Source: Leptolyngbya sp. FACHB-261 (GTDB lineage Bacteria > Cyanobacteriota > Cyanobacteriia > FACHB-261). From it: a stretch of DNA of 64,000 nucleotides. Where the stretch lies: positions 1 to 64,000 of the forward strand of contig NZ_JACJPL010000004.1 of NCBI RefSeq assembly GCF_014696065.1. The letters run 5' to 3'. The position numbers and the translations under genes are program-made. Every line of letters begins with the position of its first letter. The first letter of the stretch is position 1. The notes beneath the pieces are model-generated. The model saw nothing but the letters and a program-made list of their open reading frames with translations. It was not told the DNA's origin and ran no database searches. Below, one piece after another: positions 28,352 to 36,143 of this stretch.

Positions 28352-28365
28352 GTAGCTGTCTATAC
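28352..28365. promoter_or_regulatory. Candidate NtcA binding site (GTA-N8-TAC)
   Basis: GTAGCTGTCTATAC matches the NtcA consensus GTA-N8-TAC exactly. It sits in the divergent control region, 22 bp from the palindrome and about 60 bp upstream of the GntR start. No perfect TAN3T box is found at the canonical 22-bp distance on either side, so the mode of action is open. Confidence 0.5.
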
Positions 28366-28427
28366 ACTTTTAGGATTGGAATATTCAACGGTTTGATCCT
28401 TCACTCAAGACGGTAAGGAGTAATGTT

Positions 28428-29147
28428 TTGCCCCTGTCTCCTCGCTCACTCCAGCGGAATCAATCATTACAGGAACAGGCTTATCAGGCACTACGCGCGG
28501 CTATCCTATCTGGTGAATTAGCTCCAGGACAGCGATTAGTAGAAACTCATCTTGCCGACAAGTTGCAGGTCAGCAGAACACCAATTCGGGAAGCGCTCCG
28601 GCAGTTACAACACGAGGATCTAGCAACATTGGATGCTCAAAACATACTCCGGGTCGCTAGATTTTCGGTCACAGATGCGATGCAGTTGTACGATTGCCGG
28701 ATTGCTTTGGAGCAGTTGTCAGTTGTAGAAGCCTGCCGAAATGCAGCGGACGGCCAGTTACAAGAACTCAAGGGCATGGTCATCCAAGCGGAGAAACTAG
28801 TCAAAAGCAAACCCTCCCACCTCAACAACTTTCAACTGCTTGAGCTAGACTACAGATTCCATCGCCTGTTGGCGGAGAGCTCTGGCAACTTGTGGCTGAG
28901 ATCTTCTCTCGATCAGGTATTTGACAAGATGATCCTATTCAGAATTCAAACGATTCAACATAATCGGAATGTATTGGAAATCCGGACCGAGCATCATCGC
29001 GTTTACGAAGCAGTGGCTCGGCGGGATCCCCATACTGCGGCTCAGGCAATCAAAGAGCATTTACTTGCCAGTAAAGAACGAGTTGCACAGGAAATGCAAA
29101 CTTTTCAAGATACTGATCAAGACACTGGGATTGCTCAGGAACAATGA
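28428..29147 (+). CDS. GntR family regulator with FCD ligand domain
   Basis: The 239-residue protein has an N-terminal winged helix (EQAYQALRAAILSGELAPGQ, LVETHLADKLQVSRTPIREA, LRQLQHEDL) and an all-helical C-terminal FCD domain (LYDCRIALEQLSVVEACRNA, LDYRFHRLLAESSGN, EHHRVYEAVARRDPHTAAQA). The FCD metal or ligand residues Asp and His are present. The start is TTG at 28428 with a strong TAAGGAG seven bases upstream. It is divergent from the ABC operon and convergent with the hydantoinase gene, and is probably the local substrate sensor. Confidence 0.88.
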   Translation: MPLSPRSLQRNQSLQEQAYQALRAAILSGELAPGQRLVETHLADKLQVSRTPIREALRQLQHEDLATLDAQNILRVARFSVTDAMQLYDCRIALEQLSVVEACRNAADGQLQELKGMVIQAEKLVKSKPSHLNNFQLLELDYRFHRLLAESSGNLWLRSSLDQVFDKMILFRIQTIQHNRNVLEIRTEHHRVYEAVARRDPHTAAQAIKEHLLASKERVAQEMQTFQDTDQDTGIAQEQ

Positions 29148-29169
29148 GATATTTCTGCCCTAATCTTCT

Positions 29170-30579
29170 CTAGAAGACGCCTGAAGCTGAGCGCTTTTGG
29201 TAACGTCCCAAGCCTTTTTGTCCCAGCCAGTTCTCCCCATCAACCACTAGATTGCCTCGCAGAAAAACTTTCTGAACTTTACCCGTCACCAAGCGCCCTT
29301 CAAACAAGCTATAGTCCACATTGGCGTGGTGAGACGCTGCACTCAAAACGTGTTGTTGCTCCGGATCAAACAGCACAAGATCGGCGTCACTGCCAACGGC
29401 AATCGTGCCTTTGCTAGGGAACAGACCAAACAACTTGGCGGGTGCGGTTGAAGTGAGTTGGACAAATCGATTGAGTGAGATTTTGCCAGAGCGTACACCC
29501 CCGTCGAAGAGGAGAGGAAGGCGCAGCTCAACCCCAGGAGCCCCATTGGGAATTTTAGAAAAATCATCGTGTCCCATCTGCTTGGAACGGTGCAGACCGT
29601 AAGGATTTTCATTGAAGCAAAAAGGACAGTGGTCGGTAGAAACTACTTGGAGATCGTCAAACTTTAATCCTCGCCATAGCACCTGTTGGCAATGGTGGTC
29701 CCGCAGGGGCGGCGTCATCACATACTTGGCTGCCTCAAATCCAGGGCGCTCATATTCTTCCTCAGTCAGAAATAGGTAGTGAGGGCAAGTTTCTGCGAAA
29801 GCAGAAATGCCACGATCACGGGCTTCAACCACTGCCTCCAAAGCTTCCTTGGCCGATAGATGAACCATGTAGACCGGAATTTCAGCCAGTTCAGCCAGAC
29901 GAATGGCTCGATGGGTTGCCTCACCTTCCATAATGCTGGGACGGGTGAGCGCATGATACTTGGGTGAGGTATTGCCCTGAGCTAAAGCTTCTTCAATCAA
30001 AACTTCAATCACACCCCCGTTTTCGGCGTGCAGATTGACCATACCGCCGTGGGTTCCGACAGTCCGCATGGTTCTGAAAATAGCAGCATCATCCATCATC
30101 AAAATGCCAGGATAAGCCATGAACATCTTGAAGCTGGAAATACCATCTTGATTGATTAAATCGGGCAGTTCTTTTAACTTATCAATGCTGGCGTCAGTCA
30201 GAATTAAGTGGAAACCATAATCCACACAAACTTGAGGTTCCGCTAGAGCTAGTCGGTCATCTAAAGCTTGTTTGGGACTCTGCCCCTGACGTTGCAGCAC
30301 AAAATCAATAATGGTGGTTGTACCGCCAAAGGCTGCGGAACGGGTTCCTGTCTCATAGGTATCGCAGGTTTCTGAGGGGCCAAGAGAGAATTCCATGTGG
30401 GTATGGACATCAACGCCGCCAGGAAAGATCAGCAATCCACTAGCATCATGTTGCTGTGCTGAGGGAGCTGTAAGCTGTCGGCCAATTGTTTCAATTTTGC
30501 CGTTCCGCACCAGGATATCAGCAACATAATCATCAACAGCAGTAACAATGCGCCCACCAGTAATCAATACGTCTGTCAT
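29170..30579 (-). CDS. Dihydropyrimidinase / D-hydantoinase
   Basis: The 469-residue cyclic amidohydrolase opens dihydropyrimidine or hydantoin rings to N-carbamoyl acids. Motifs: GGVDVHTHMEFSLGPSETCD (metal ligands), SSFKMFMAYPGILMMDD (lysine that becomes carbamylated), MVNLHAENGGVIEVLIEEAL, YMVHLSAKEALEAV, TCPHYLFLTEEEYERPGFEA and STDHCPFCFNENPYGL. The length is typical. With the carbamoylase at 22493 it makes a two-step pathway from ring to amino acid, ammonia and carbon dioxide. The gene lies downstream of the PuuE-like gene on the same strand. Confidence 0.9.
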   Translation of the reverse strand: MTDVLITGGRIVTAVDDYVADILVRNGKIETIGRQLTAPSAQQHDASGLLIFPGGVDVHTHMEFSLGPSETCDTYETGTRSAAFGGTTTIIDFVLQRQGQSPKQALDDRLALAEPQVCVDYGFHLILTDASIDKLKELPDLINQDGISSFKMFMAYPGILMMDDAAIFRTMRTVGTHGGMVNLHAENGGVIEVLIEEALAQGNTSPKYHALTRPSIMEGEATHRAIRLAELAEIPVYMVHLSAKEALEAVVEARDRGISAFAETCPHYLFLTEEEYERPGFEAAKYVMTPPLRDHHCQQVLWRGLKFDDLQVVSTDHCPFCFNENPYGLHRSKQMGHDDFSKIPNGAPGVELRLPLLFDGGVRSGKISLNRFVQLTSTAPAKLFGLFPSKGTIAVGSDADLVLFDPEQQHVLSAASHHANVDYSLFEGRLVTGKVQKVFLRGNLVVDGENWLGQKGLGRYQKRSASGVF

Positions 30580-30674
30580 GAGGAATTTCTACTCGAATTG
30601 AACCTGTTTGGAGCTGGAAGTACTAGCTTTTGAATAGACCTTTACTCTTAAAAGAAACAAACTAAAGCAACAAC

Positions 30675-31559
30675 CTAAGGAACGGTACCCCTTGGTAAAG
30701 CCTCAATATGAGCTGCGATTTGACCCGCTTGCGTGAGCCAAATCTCAGAGGTATAAGCCACGATATGTTGCAGGGCGCGACGCAAATGCCGGAGCCGAAA
30801 AGGCTGACCCACAATGTAGGGATGTAAGGCAATACCAAATACTAAAGGCTGATGCTTGGCTTGCTCACGCATTTCATCAAAATTGTCGATAATCAGATCA
30901 GCAAATTCAGCAGCCCCCATCCGCCGCGCCATAATTGCAGGAATATCATTGACTTCTTGAGGATAGGGAACTGCCAAAATTGGGCCAGACTCTGTCTTGA
31001 ACCAAATGGGTTGATCATCGCAACACCAGTCGAGTAAGTAGCGATAGCCAGCCTGTTTGAGTAAATCTGGTGTTTGCCAACTCTGTGAGATCCAGGGACC
31101 CAACCAGCCCATCGGCGCCTGTCCCTCATGCTGCTTCAAAGTTTGGGTAACTTCAGCAATTAACGCTGCTTCTTCTGCTTCACTGAGCAGGCTCTGACGC
31201 TCCGAATTTGTACGGCCATGAGCGACAATTTCGTCGCCTCGCTGGCGGAAAGCAGTTACAACTTCTGGGCAATAGTCATAAATAGAGGAGTTGACCAATA
31301 AAGACACCGGCAGCTGCAATTGCTCGAACAGTTCCAAGAGCCGCCACACCCCCACCCGATTGCCATAGTCGCGCCAGGCATAGTTGAGAATGTCTGGTTG
31401 CGGACCACCTGGGGCAAGTTCGGCTCCCAAACCCTCACCAAAAGCGAAATGTTCTAGATTAAGAGCAATATAGACGGCTAAACGTTTGCCCTCCGGCCAG
31501 CAATAGTCTGGTCGATTGACAATCGCTGAATAAGAATAACGCCCGTGATTGGTCAACAT
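30675..31559 (-). CDS. PuuE-like polysaccharide deacetylase-fold amidase
   Basis: The 294-residue protein has the polysaccharide deacetylase (NodB-like) barrel, in the branch related to PuuE allantoinase: RPDYCWPEGKRLAVYIALNL near the N-terminus, FEQLQLPVSLLVNSSIYDYC, GDEIVAHGRTNSERQSLLSE, and LVFGIALHPYIVGQPFRLRH near the end. It probably hydrolyses a cyclic or linear amide rather than chitin-like polymer, given its position directly upstream of a hydantoinase. Allantoin is a candidate substrate, not shown. Transcription starts in the region shared with the divergent amidohydrolase gene. Confidence 0.78.
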   Translation of the reverse strand: MLTNHGRYSYSAIVNRPDYCWPEGKRLAVYIALNLEHFAFGEGLGAELAPGGPQPDILNYAWRDYGNRVGVWRLLELFEQLQLPVSLLVNSSIYDYCPEVVTAFRQRGDEIVAHGRTNSERQSLLSEAEEAALIAEVTQTLKQHEGQAPMGWLGPWISQSWQTPDLLKQAGYRYLLDWCCDDQPIWFKTESGPILAVPYPQEVNDIPAIMARRMGAAEFADLIIDNFDEMREQAKHQPLVFGIALHPYIVGQPFRLRHLRRALQHIVAYTSEIWLTQAGQIAAHIEALPRGTVP

Positions 31560-31772
31560 CCGCTTGGACTTGCGTTTGGCTGGCTCAATAAAACCTTAAG
31601 GATCTAAAAAAATTCACAGTCAAAAAAATAAATCTACAAGTGCTTTTGCCAGTTTGAGTTCTACTGAATTGCTTCAGCAATGCCAAAGAGTCTACCAGCC
31701 TCTCTATGTTTTTTGACTGTTACATTCACTTTTTATTAATAGTTTTCACTGGATAAAACCGAATTGATGACT

Positions 31773-31786
31773 GTATCTTGATATAC
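31773..31786. promoter_or_regulatory. Candidate NtcA binding site (GTA-N8-TAC) in a larger inverted repeat
   Basis: GTATCTTGATATAC fits GTA-N8-TAC and is the core of CTGTAT-N6-ATACAG (31771-31788). It lies between the divergent PuuE-like and amidohydrolase genes, about 37 bp upstream of the ATG at 31823. A TAATAG sequence about 20 bp downstream on the plus strand could be a -10 box. Confidence 0.5.
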
Positions 31787-31822
31787 AGACTTAGGGCGAC
31801 AAAACTTAATAGACCTAAGCGA

Positions 31823-33031
31823 ATGCAAGACTTAGATCTTTTACTCAAACAAGCGACCTTGCCCAATGGCTCTGTTACTTCAGTAGCAGTTAAAGCTGGT
31901 CGAATCATTGCCATCGGCGCTCAGCCAGAGGAGATAGGTCCGGCTACAGAAGTAATTGACTTAGAGGGCAACCTGCTCTGTCCAGGCTTCATTGACGGCC
32001 ATATTCACTTAGACAAAACCTTCCTAGGAGCCGCTTGGCTACCGCATGTACCCGGTGGCTCAGTGCGAGAGCGAATTGCGGCAGAGAAACAGGTATTAGC
32101 TGGCTTAAGCGTTCCCGTAGAGGCAAGAGCTGCTCGCTTGATTGAACTAGCGCTCTCATGTGGCTCCACTGCCCTACGCACCCACGTTGATATTGATCCC
32201 GAATTGGGCTTGCGCAACCTGCACAGTGTCCTAGAACTGCGAGAGCGCTACAGAGATCTGATTGCGATTCAAATTGTTGCCTTTCCACAAAGCGGCGTGA
32301 TGTCTTGCCCAGGCACGCTTGACCTTTTGGAGGCTGCAATTAAAGAGGGGGCAGATTTAGTCGGTGGGCTAGATCCGGCAGGGATCGATGGCGATATTCC
32401 AGGACAACTAGATGCCATTTTTGCCTTAGCAGAAAGGTATGGCGTTGGTATAGACATCCATCTACACGACCCTGATCACCTGGGGATCTATCAGCTTGAG
32501 CAGATTGCGCAACGCACCCAGTCGCTGGGGTTAGAAGGCCGCGTTGCAGTCAGCCACGCCTACGCACTGGGTATGGTGCCTGAGCCGGTGATGGCTCGCA
32601 CTGCCGAGCTGCTTGCTAGATCTAGGGTGGCGATTATGACCAACGCACCTGGCAGTCATGCGTTTCCGCCAATCTTGGCGCTCCGGTCAGCGGGTGTGAC
32701 CGTCTTTGCGGGCTCCGATAACATCCGCGATGCTTGGTGGCCGTTTGGTGACGCCGATATGCTCGAACGGGCCATGCTTATTGCCTATCGCTCAGACTTT
32801 CGTACCGATGCTGAGTTAGCTGTGGCCTTTGAACTGCCTACAACTGCTGCTGCCCAGGTTTTGGGCTGGAGCGATTACGGCCTGACGGTTGGCGCTAGAG
32901 CTGATTTGGTTGTGCTCGAAGCCAGTTGCATTGCTGAGGCAGTCGTCACCCGTCCGGCACGGAAGCTGGTGCTTAAGCAAGGCCGAGTGGTTGTGCGGGA
33001 CGGCAAACTCCTGCTTAGCCCAAAACCGTGA
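31823..33031 (+). CDS. Cytosine-deaminase-like amidohydrolase
   Basis: From the ATG at 31823 the protein has 402 residues and follows the CodA branch of metal-dependent amidohydrolases: CPGFIDGHIHLDKTFLG, STALRTHVDIDPELGLRNLH, LIAIQIVAFPQSGVMS, GIDIHLHDPDHLG, GRVAVSHAYALGM and VTVFAGSDNIRDAWWPFGDA. It likely deaminates or hydrolyses a nitrogen heterocycle. The frame could begin at 31778 (TTG), but that leader is unlike the family and would run through the regulatory site. The Rieske gene follows in the same direction. Confidence 0.85.
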   Translation: MQDLDLLLKQATLPNGSVTSVAVKAGRIIAIGAQPEEIGPATEVIDLEGNLLCPGFIDGHIHLDKTFLGAAWLPHVPGGSVRERIAAEKQVLAGLSVPVEARAARLIELALSCGSTALRTHVDIDPELGLRNLHSVLELRERYRDLIAIQIVAFPQSGVMSCPGTLDLLEAAIKEGADLVGGLDPAGIDGDIPGQLDAIFALAERYGVGIDIHLHDPDHLGIYQLEQIAQRTQSLGLEGRVAVSHAYALGMVPEPVMARTAELLARSRVAIMTNAPGSHAFPPILALRSAGVTVFAGSDNIRDAWWPFGDADMLERAMLIAYRSDFRTDAELAVAFELPTTAAAQVLGWSDYGLTVGARADLVVLEASCIAEAVVTRPARKLVLKQGRVVVRDGKLLLSPKP

Positions 33032-33121
33032 GATCCCAGCCTCTAGTTTTTGGTTCTTCTGCTACAAAATCGCCGATCTCAAATCGCTTAACCTGATGGT
33101 CAAATTCTAGGCTTCCTGATT

Positions 33122-34132
33122 ATGCTAGTCACAAAACAGCTTGTATTACAACGATTTTGGTATCCCGTTGTTCCCATTGCCCAGTTATTAAACGGCCCTC
33201 AATCCTTTGAATTATTAGGCCAAAAAATTGTTTTGTGGTTGGATGCCTCTGGTAAGCCTGCGGCAGTAAGAGACCGCTGTTGCCACCGTTCTGCCCAGTT
33301 GTCAAAAGGCAAGGTGGTCAACGGCAATATTGTCTGTCCCTATCATGGCTGGAAGTTCGATTCAAACGGCGCTTGTGTTCACGTTCCTCAGGCTGAAAAT
33401 AGCCCAATCTCTACCAGTTACAAAGTTAGTGCCTATCACTGTGCTGAACGTTATGGCTACGCCTGGGTCTGTTTAGCGGATCCATTAAAAGACATCCCAG
33501 AAATTCCGGAAGTGGCAGACCCTCAATATCGTTTGATTCACGAATTCTATGAGCCTTGGCACTGTGCAGGCTTGCGAGTCATGGAAAACGAATTTGACAC
33601 GGCTCACCCCACATTCGTCCATACTGAAACCTTTGGTAGTGAAGAGCACCCTGTCCCTGATTCCATGGAATTCAGTGAAACGGAATGGGAACTGCATTTT
33701 CGCTCTGTTCTCGGCGTAGTGAATCCCTCACTGCAAAAGCAGAACTTGAAAATGGCACAGGACAAGACCGTGCGCACAATGCATATGACCTGGTTTATGC
33801 CCTTCACCGCCAAACTGCGAATCGCCTATCCTAACGGTTTAGTTCATATCATCGTTAATACAACAACTCCTATCAATGACTCGACTTCACAAATCGTCCA
33901 ATTCTGCGTCCGCAATGATACAGAACAAGACACAAAAGGCGAGGATATTATCGCTTTCGATCGTAAGGTCACTCTGGAGGACAAGGCAATTCTAGAGACC
34001 ACTGATTTTGATGTCCCCCTGGACATTAATCAGGAACAGCATATGCTGACTGATAAACCAGGCATTATCATGCGGCGCAAGCTTGCAGCTCTGCTGAAAA
34101 AGCATGGCGAAGTTGAGCAAATTAGGCGCTAA
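33122..34132 (+). CDS. Rieske non-haem iron oxygenase, catalytic subunit
   Basis: The 336-residue protein has an N-terminal Rieske [2Fe-2S] domain with the ligand pair in RDRCCHRSAQLSKG and NGNIVCPYHGWKFD (Cys-His and Cys-His). A C-terminal catalytic domain has the mononuclear iron motif NEFDTAHPTFVH (His-x4-His) near residue 160; the acidic third ligand would lie near residue 290. Such enzymes hydroxylate or N-demethylate aromatic or heterocyclic substrates with a separate reductase, which is not in the window. Its neighbours suggest it starts degradation of an N-heterocycle. The start at 33122 is an ATG 90 bp after the previous stop. Confidence 0.86.
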   Translation: MLVTKQLVLQRFWYPVVPIAQLLNGPQSFELLGQKIVLWLDASGKPAAVRDRCCHRSAQLSKGKVVNGNIVCPYHGWKFDSNGACVHVPQAENSPISTSYKVSAYHCAERYGYAWVCLADPLKDIPEIPEVADPQYRLIHEFYEPWHCAGLRVMENEFDTAHPTFVHTETFGSEEHPVPDSMEFSETEWELHFRSVLGVVNPSLQKQNLKMAQDKTVRTMHMTWFMPFTAKLRIAYPNGLVHIIVNTTTPINDSTSQIVQFCVRNDTEQDTKGEDIIAFDRKVTLEDKAILETTDFDVPLDINQEQHMLTDKPGIIMRRKLAALLKKHGEVEQIRR

Positions 34133-34137
34133 CCTAA

Positions 34138-34317
34138 AATACTGGCACATTGGAAGTAGGTGGCATCTATTTATTGGAAGATGAGGCCAGTGCTCAAGCT
34201 TACTTGGCGGGTCCAATTTTTAGCCAACTGAAAGCTACGCCTGATCTCCAAAATTTGACGATCAAAGTCTCTGATATTGCAGAGAACTTCAGCCAAATTA
34301 CTAGGGCTCCTCTTTAA
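34138..34317 (+). pseudogene. C-terminal fragment of a YdhR-like small monooxygenase
   Basis: An open stretch right after the Rieske stop codon encodes LEVGGIYLLEDEASAQAYLA, then IFSQLKATPDLQNLTIKVSD and a natural-looking end. This resembles the C-terminal half of YdhR-type dimeric alpha/beta-barrel proteins of about 100 residues. An in-frame stop at 34135-34137 prevents extension upstream, so the N-terminal half is missing. A TTG at 34150 could start translation but would give only half a domain. Confidence 0.6.
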
Positions 34318-34420
34318 AAATTCTTGGGGATTCTTGCTTGAACTGTGTGGGGTGTTTGTAAGGGCGAGAGGATCTCGCCCCTACCGGGAGCCACTGTTGA
34401 TCAAGCTCAAATAGAATCTG

Positions 34421-35747
34421 TTAGGCTTCGCAACCGCAGAATTGCAGAATCGTAGCGATTAAGGTCTGGGTTGCTTTCTCTAGCTCTTCAATGGACACGT
34501 GGTTCATCAGGGGCATGGGCATGCTTGACGTTCCCAGGGCCGTAGTGCAGGGTTGGAATGTTGCCCAGCCCAACCATCAGACGCAGATCGCTACCGTAGG
34601 GAGCACCATGGATCTGGGGTTGATTATCGTGGAGGTCTTGGTGGCACTGGCTAACTAACTGAACCAGTGAGTGCTCCGCTGAAATTTGCCCACTGGCAAA
34701 CTGACCCCCGAACCACTCCACCTGCACTGGGTGTTCCCGTAGCCAAGCATCTTGCGCACAAACAGCGGCTAGTGTCGCTTCCAGTTCCTGGCGTGCCGTC
34801 TGAGGATCTTCTCCCAAGGCCACGCCCAACCGCCCTTCCGCAACCAGTTGGTCGGGTACGCTGCTGGGCCAGTTCCCCGCTTGCAGGGTGCCAACATTCA
34901 GAGGGTAGGGCAAATCTAGCCCCTTCATCAGAGGGTGGCCTGGCCCATTACGGCGGACTTCCAGCGCTTCCAGCGCTTGCCAAACCAACCAGAACTTCTC
35001 AATGGCACTAACCCCTTCACGACGCACACTGGCGTGGGTTGAGCAACCGCTCAAGCGCAGCCGGAAGGTCAAAGCGCCGCCGCAAGCAGGAATGATATTC
35101 AGCCTGGTCGGTTCGGTAATGATGGCAGCATCACCCCGATAACCTCGGCGCAGGGTGGCAAAGGTGCCTAAGCCCCCGTCTTCTTCGCTAACGACGCTCT
35201 GCAGCAACACTCGCCCCTGAAGCTGTAGACCCGCAGCCTGGATGGCCTTGAGCGCAAATAGGTTGCACACGAGCCCGCCTTTCATATCGCAGGCACCGCG
35301 CCCATAAACGGCTCCATCAGCAACACGCCCACCGTAAGGCTGCTCGTCAGTCCATTGCCTCAAGTCCCCAGGTGGCACGACATCAATATGCCCATTGAGC
35401 ACTAAAGTGGGACCGGCTGAATGCCCCCAACTGCCTACCAGCCCCCAAGCTTGGCTGCGCGGTGCTTCGCTTCCTGGAAAGTCAGGAGCTGCTTTCGTCG
35501 TTGCGAGATCAATGGGCCAGAGATCAGGCTCGAAGCCACTTTCCGCGAAACGTTCAGCCAACCAGTGCTGCGCCACACTCTCGGCGTTCGAGCCCGTGGT
35601 GCTGGGGATGGCGATCAGTTGTTGCAGGCAGGCAACCAGCCCAGTCAGGTCGAGCGTCGCTAAAGCCCGCTCTACAGCAGATTGACTAGCGGGACGCAGA
35701 CCTGAAGCAGGATGCTGAGGCAACGGAATAACGATAGGTTGTGTCAT
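34421..35747 (-). CDS. M20-family peptidase/deacetylase (ArgE/DapE-like), apparent 3' frameshift
   Basis: The enzyme contains LVLNGHIDVVPPGDLRQWTD, AVYGRGACDMKGGLVCNLFA, LLQSVVSEEDGGLGT, GCSTHASVRREGVSA and GAPYGSDLRLMV, the dimetal M20 motifs. The annotated frame ends at 34488 just after AHAPDEPRVH. In the next frame the natural family ending continues: HVSIEELEKATQTLIATILQ to a stop at 34421-34423. One surplus C in the GAACCACGTG region (about 34499) explains the break. The start is taken at the ATG 35747; the frame extends to 35900. About 23 C-terminal residues are affected, so activity may survive. Confidence 0.75.
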
Positions 35748-36143
35748 TGCAGTGGTAGGTAATGCCCGCAGCTGATGGGGTTCAAGCTGGGGGAGCTGAG
35801 TCAGATGGAACGTGCCAGAGGTTCTGTTGGCATGAATAACCATCCGCAGAACAAGATTCCCTTGAATCTGTGCAGAATACTGTTCGCGAGTACTTCTCAA
35901 TGAAGTTACCCAAACAGGTAGATTTTAAATGAGCATAAAAGCAGCCAGCATTCTGTTAGCTAAGGACAGTTAGCAAAGGACTATTGATACGCTCGCTGGT
36001 CAAATGCGCCTTATATACGTGGCTTGCCAGTGGTATTGACAGGGCATTGGAGCAAATTGGGAAAGTAAATTGGGGCAGTCCTAGATGGGTGAGATTGCAG
36101 GCTGGTTAGAATTCAACGGGGGTAAAGAGCTACGAAACCTACC
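35748..36143. other. Divergent intergenic region
   Basis: This is about 400 bp between the M20 gene and the hybrid kinase. It includes an in-frame 51-codon extension of the M20 frame. A TTGACA at about 36036 resembles a -35 box toward the kinase, but no well-spaced -10 is seen. Confidence 0.35.
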
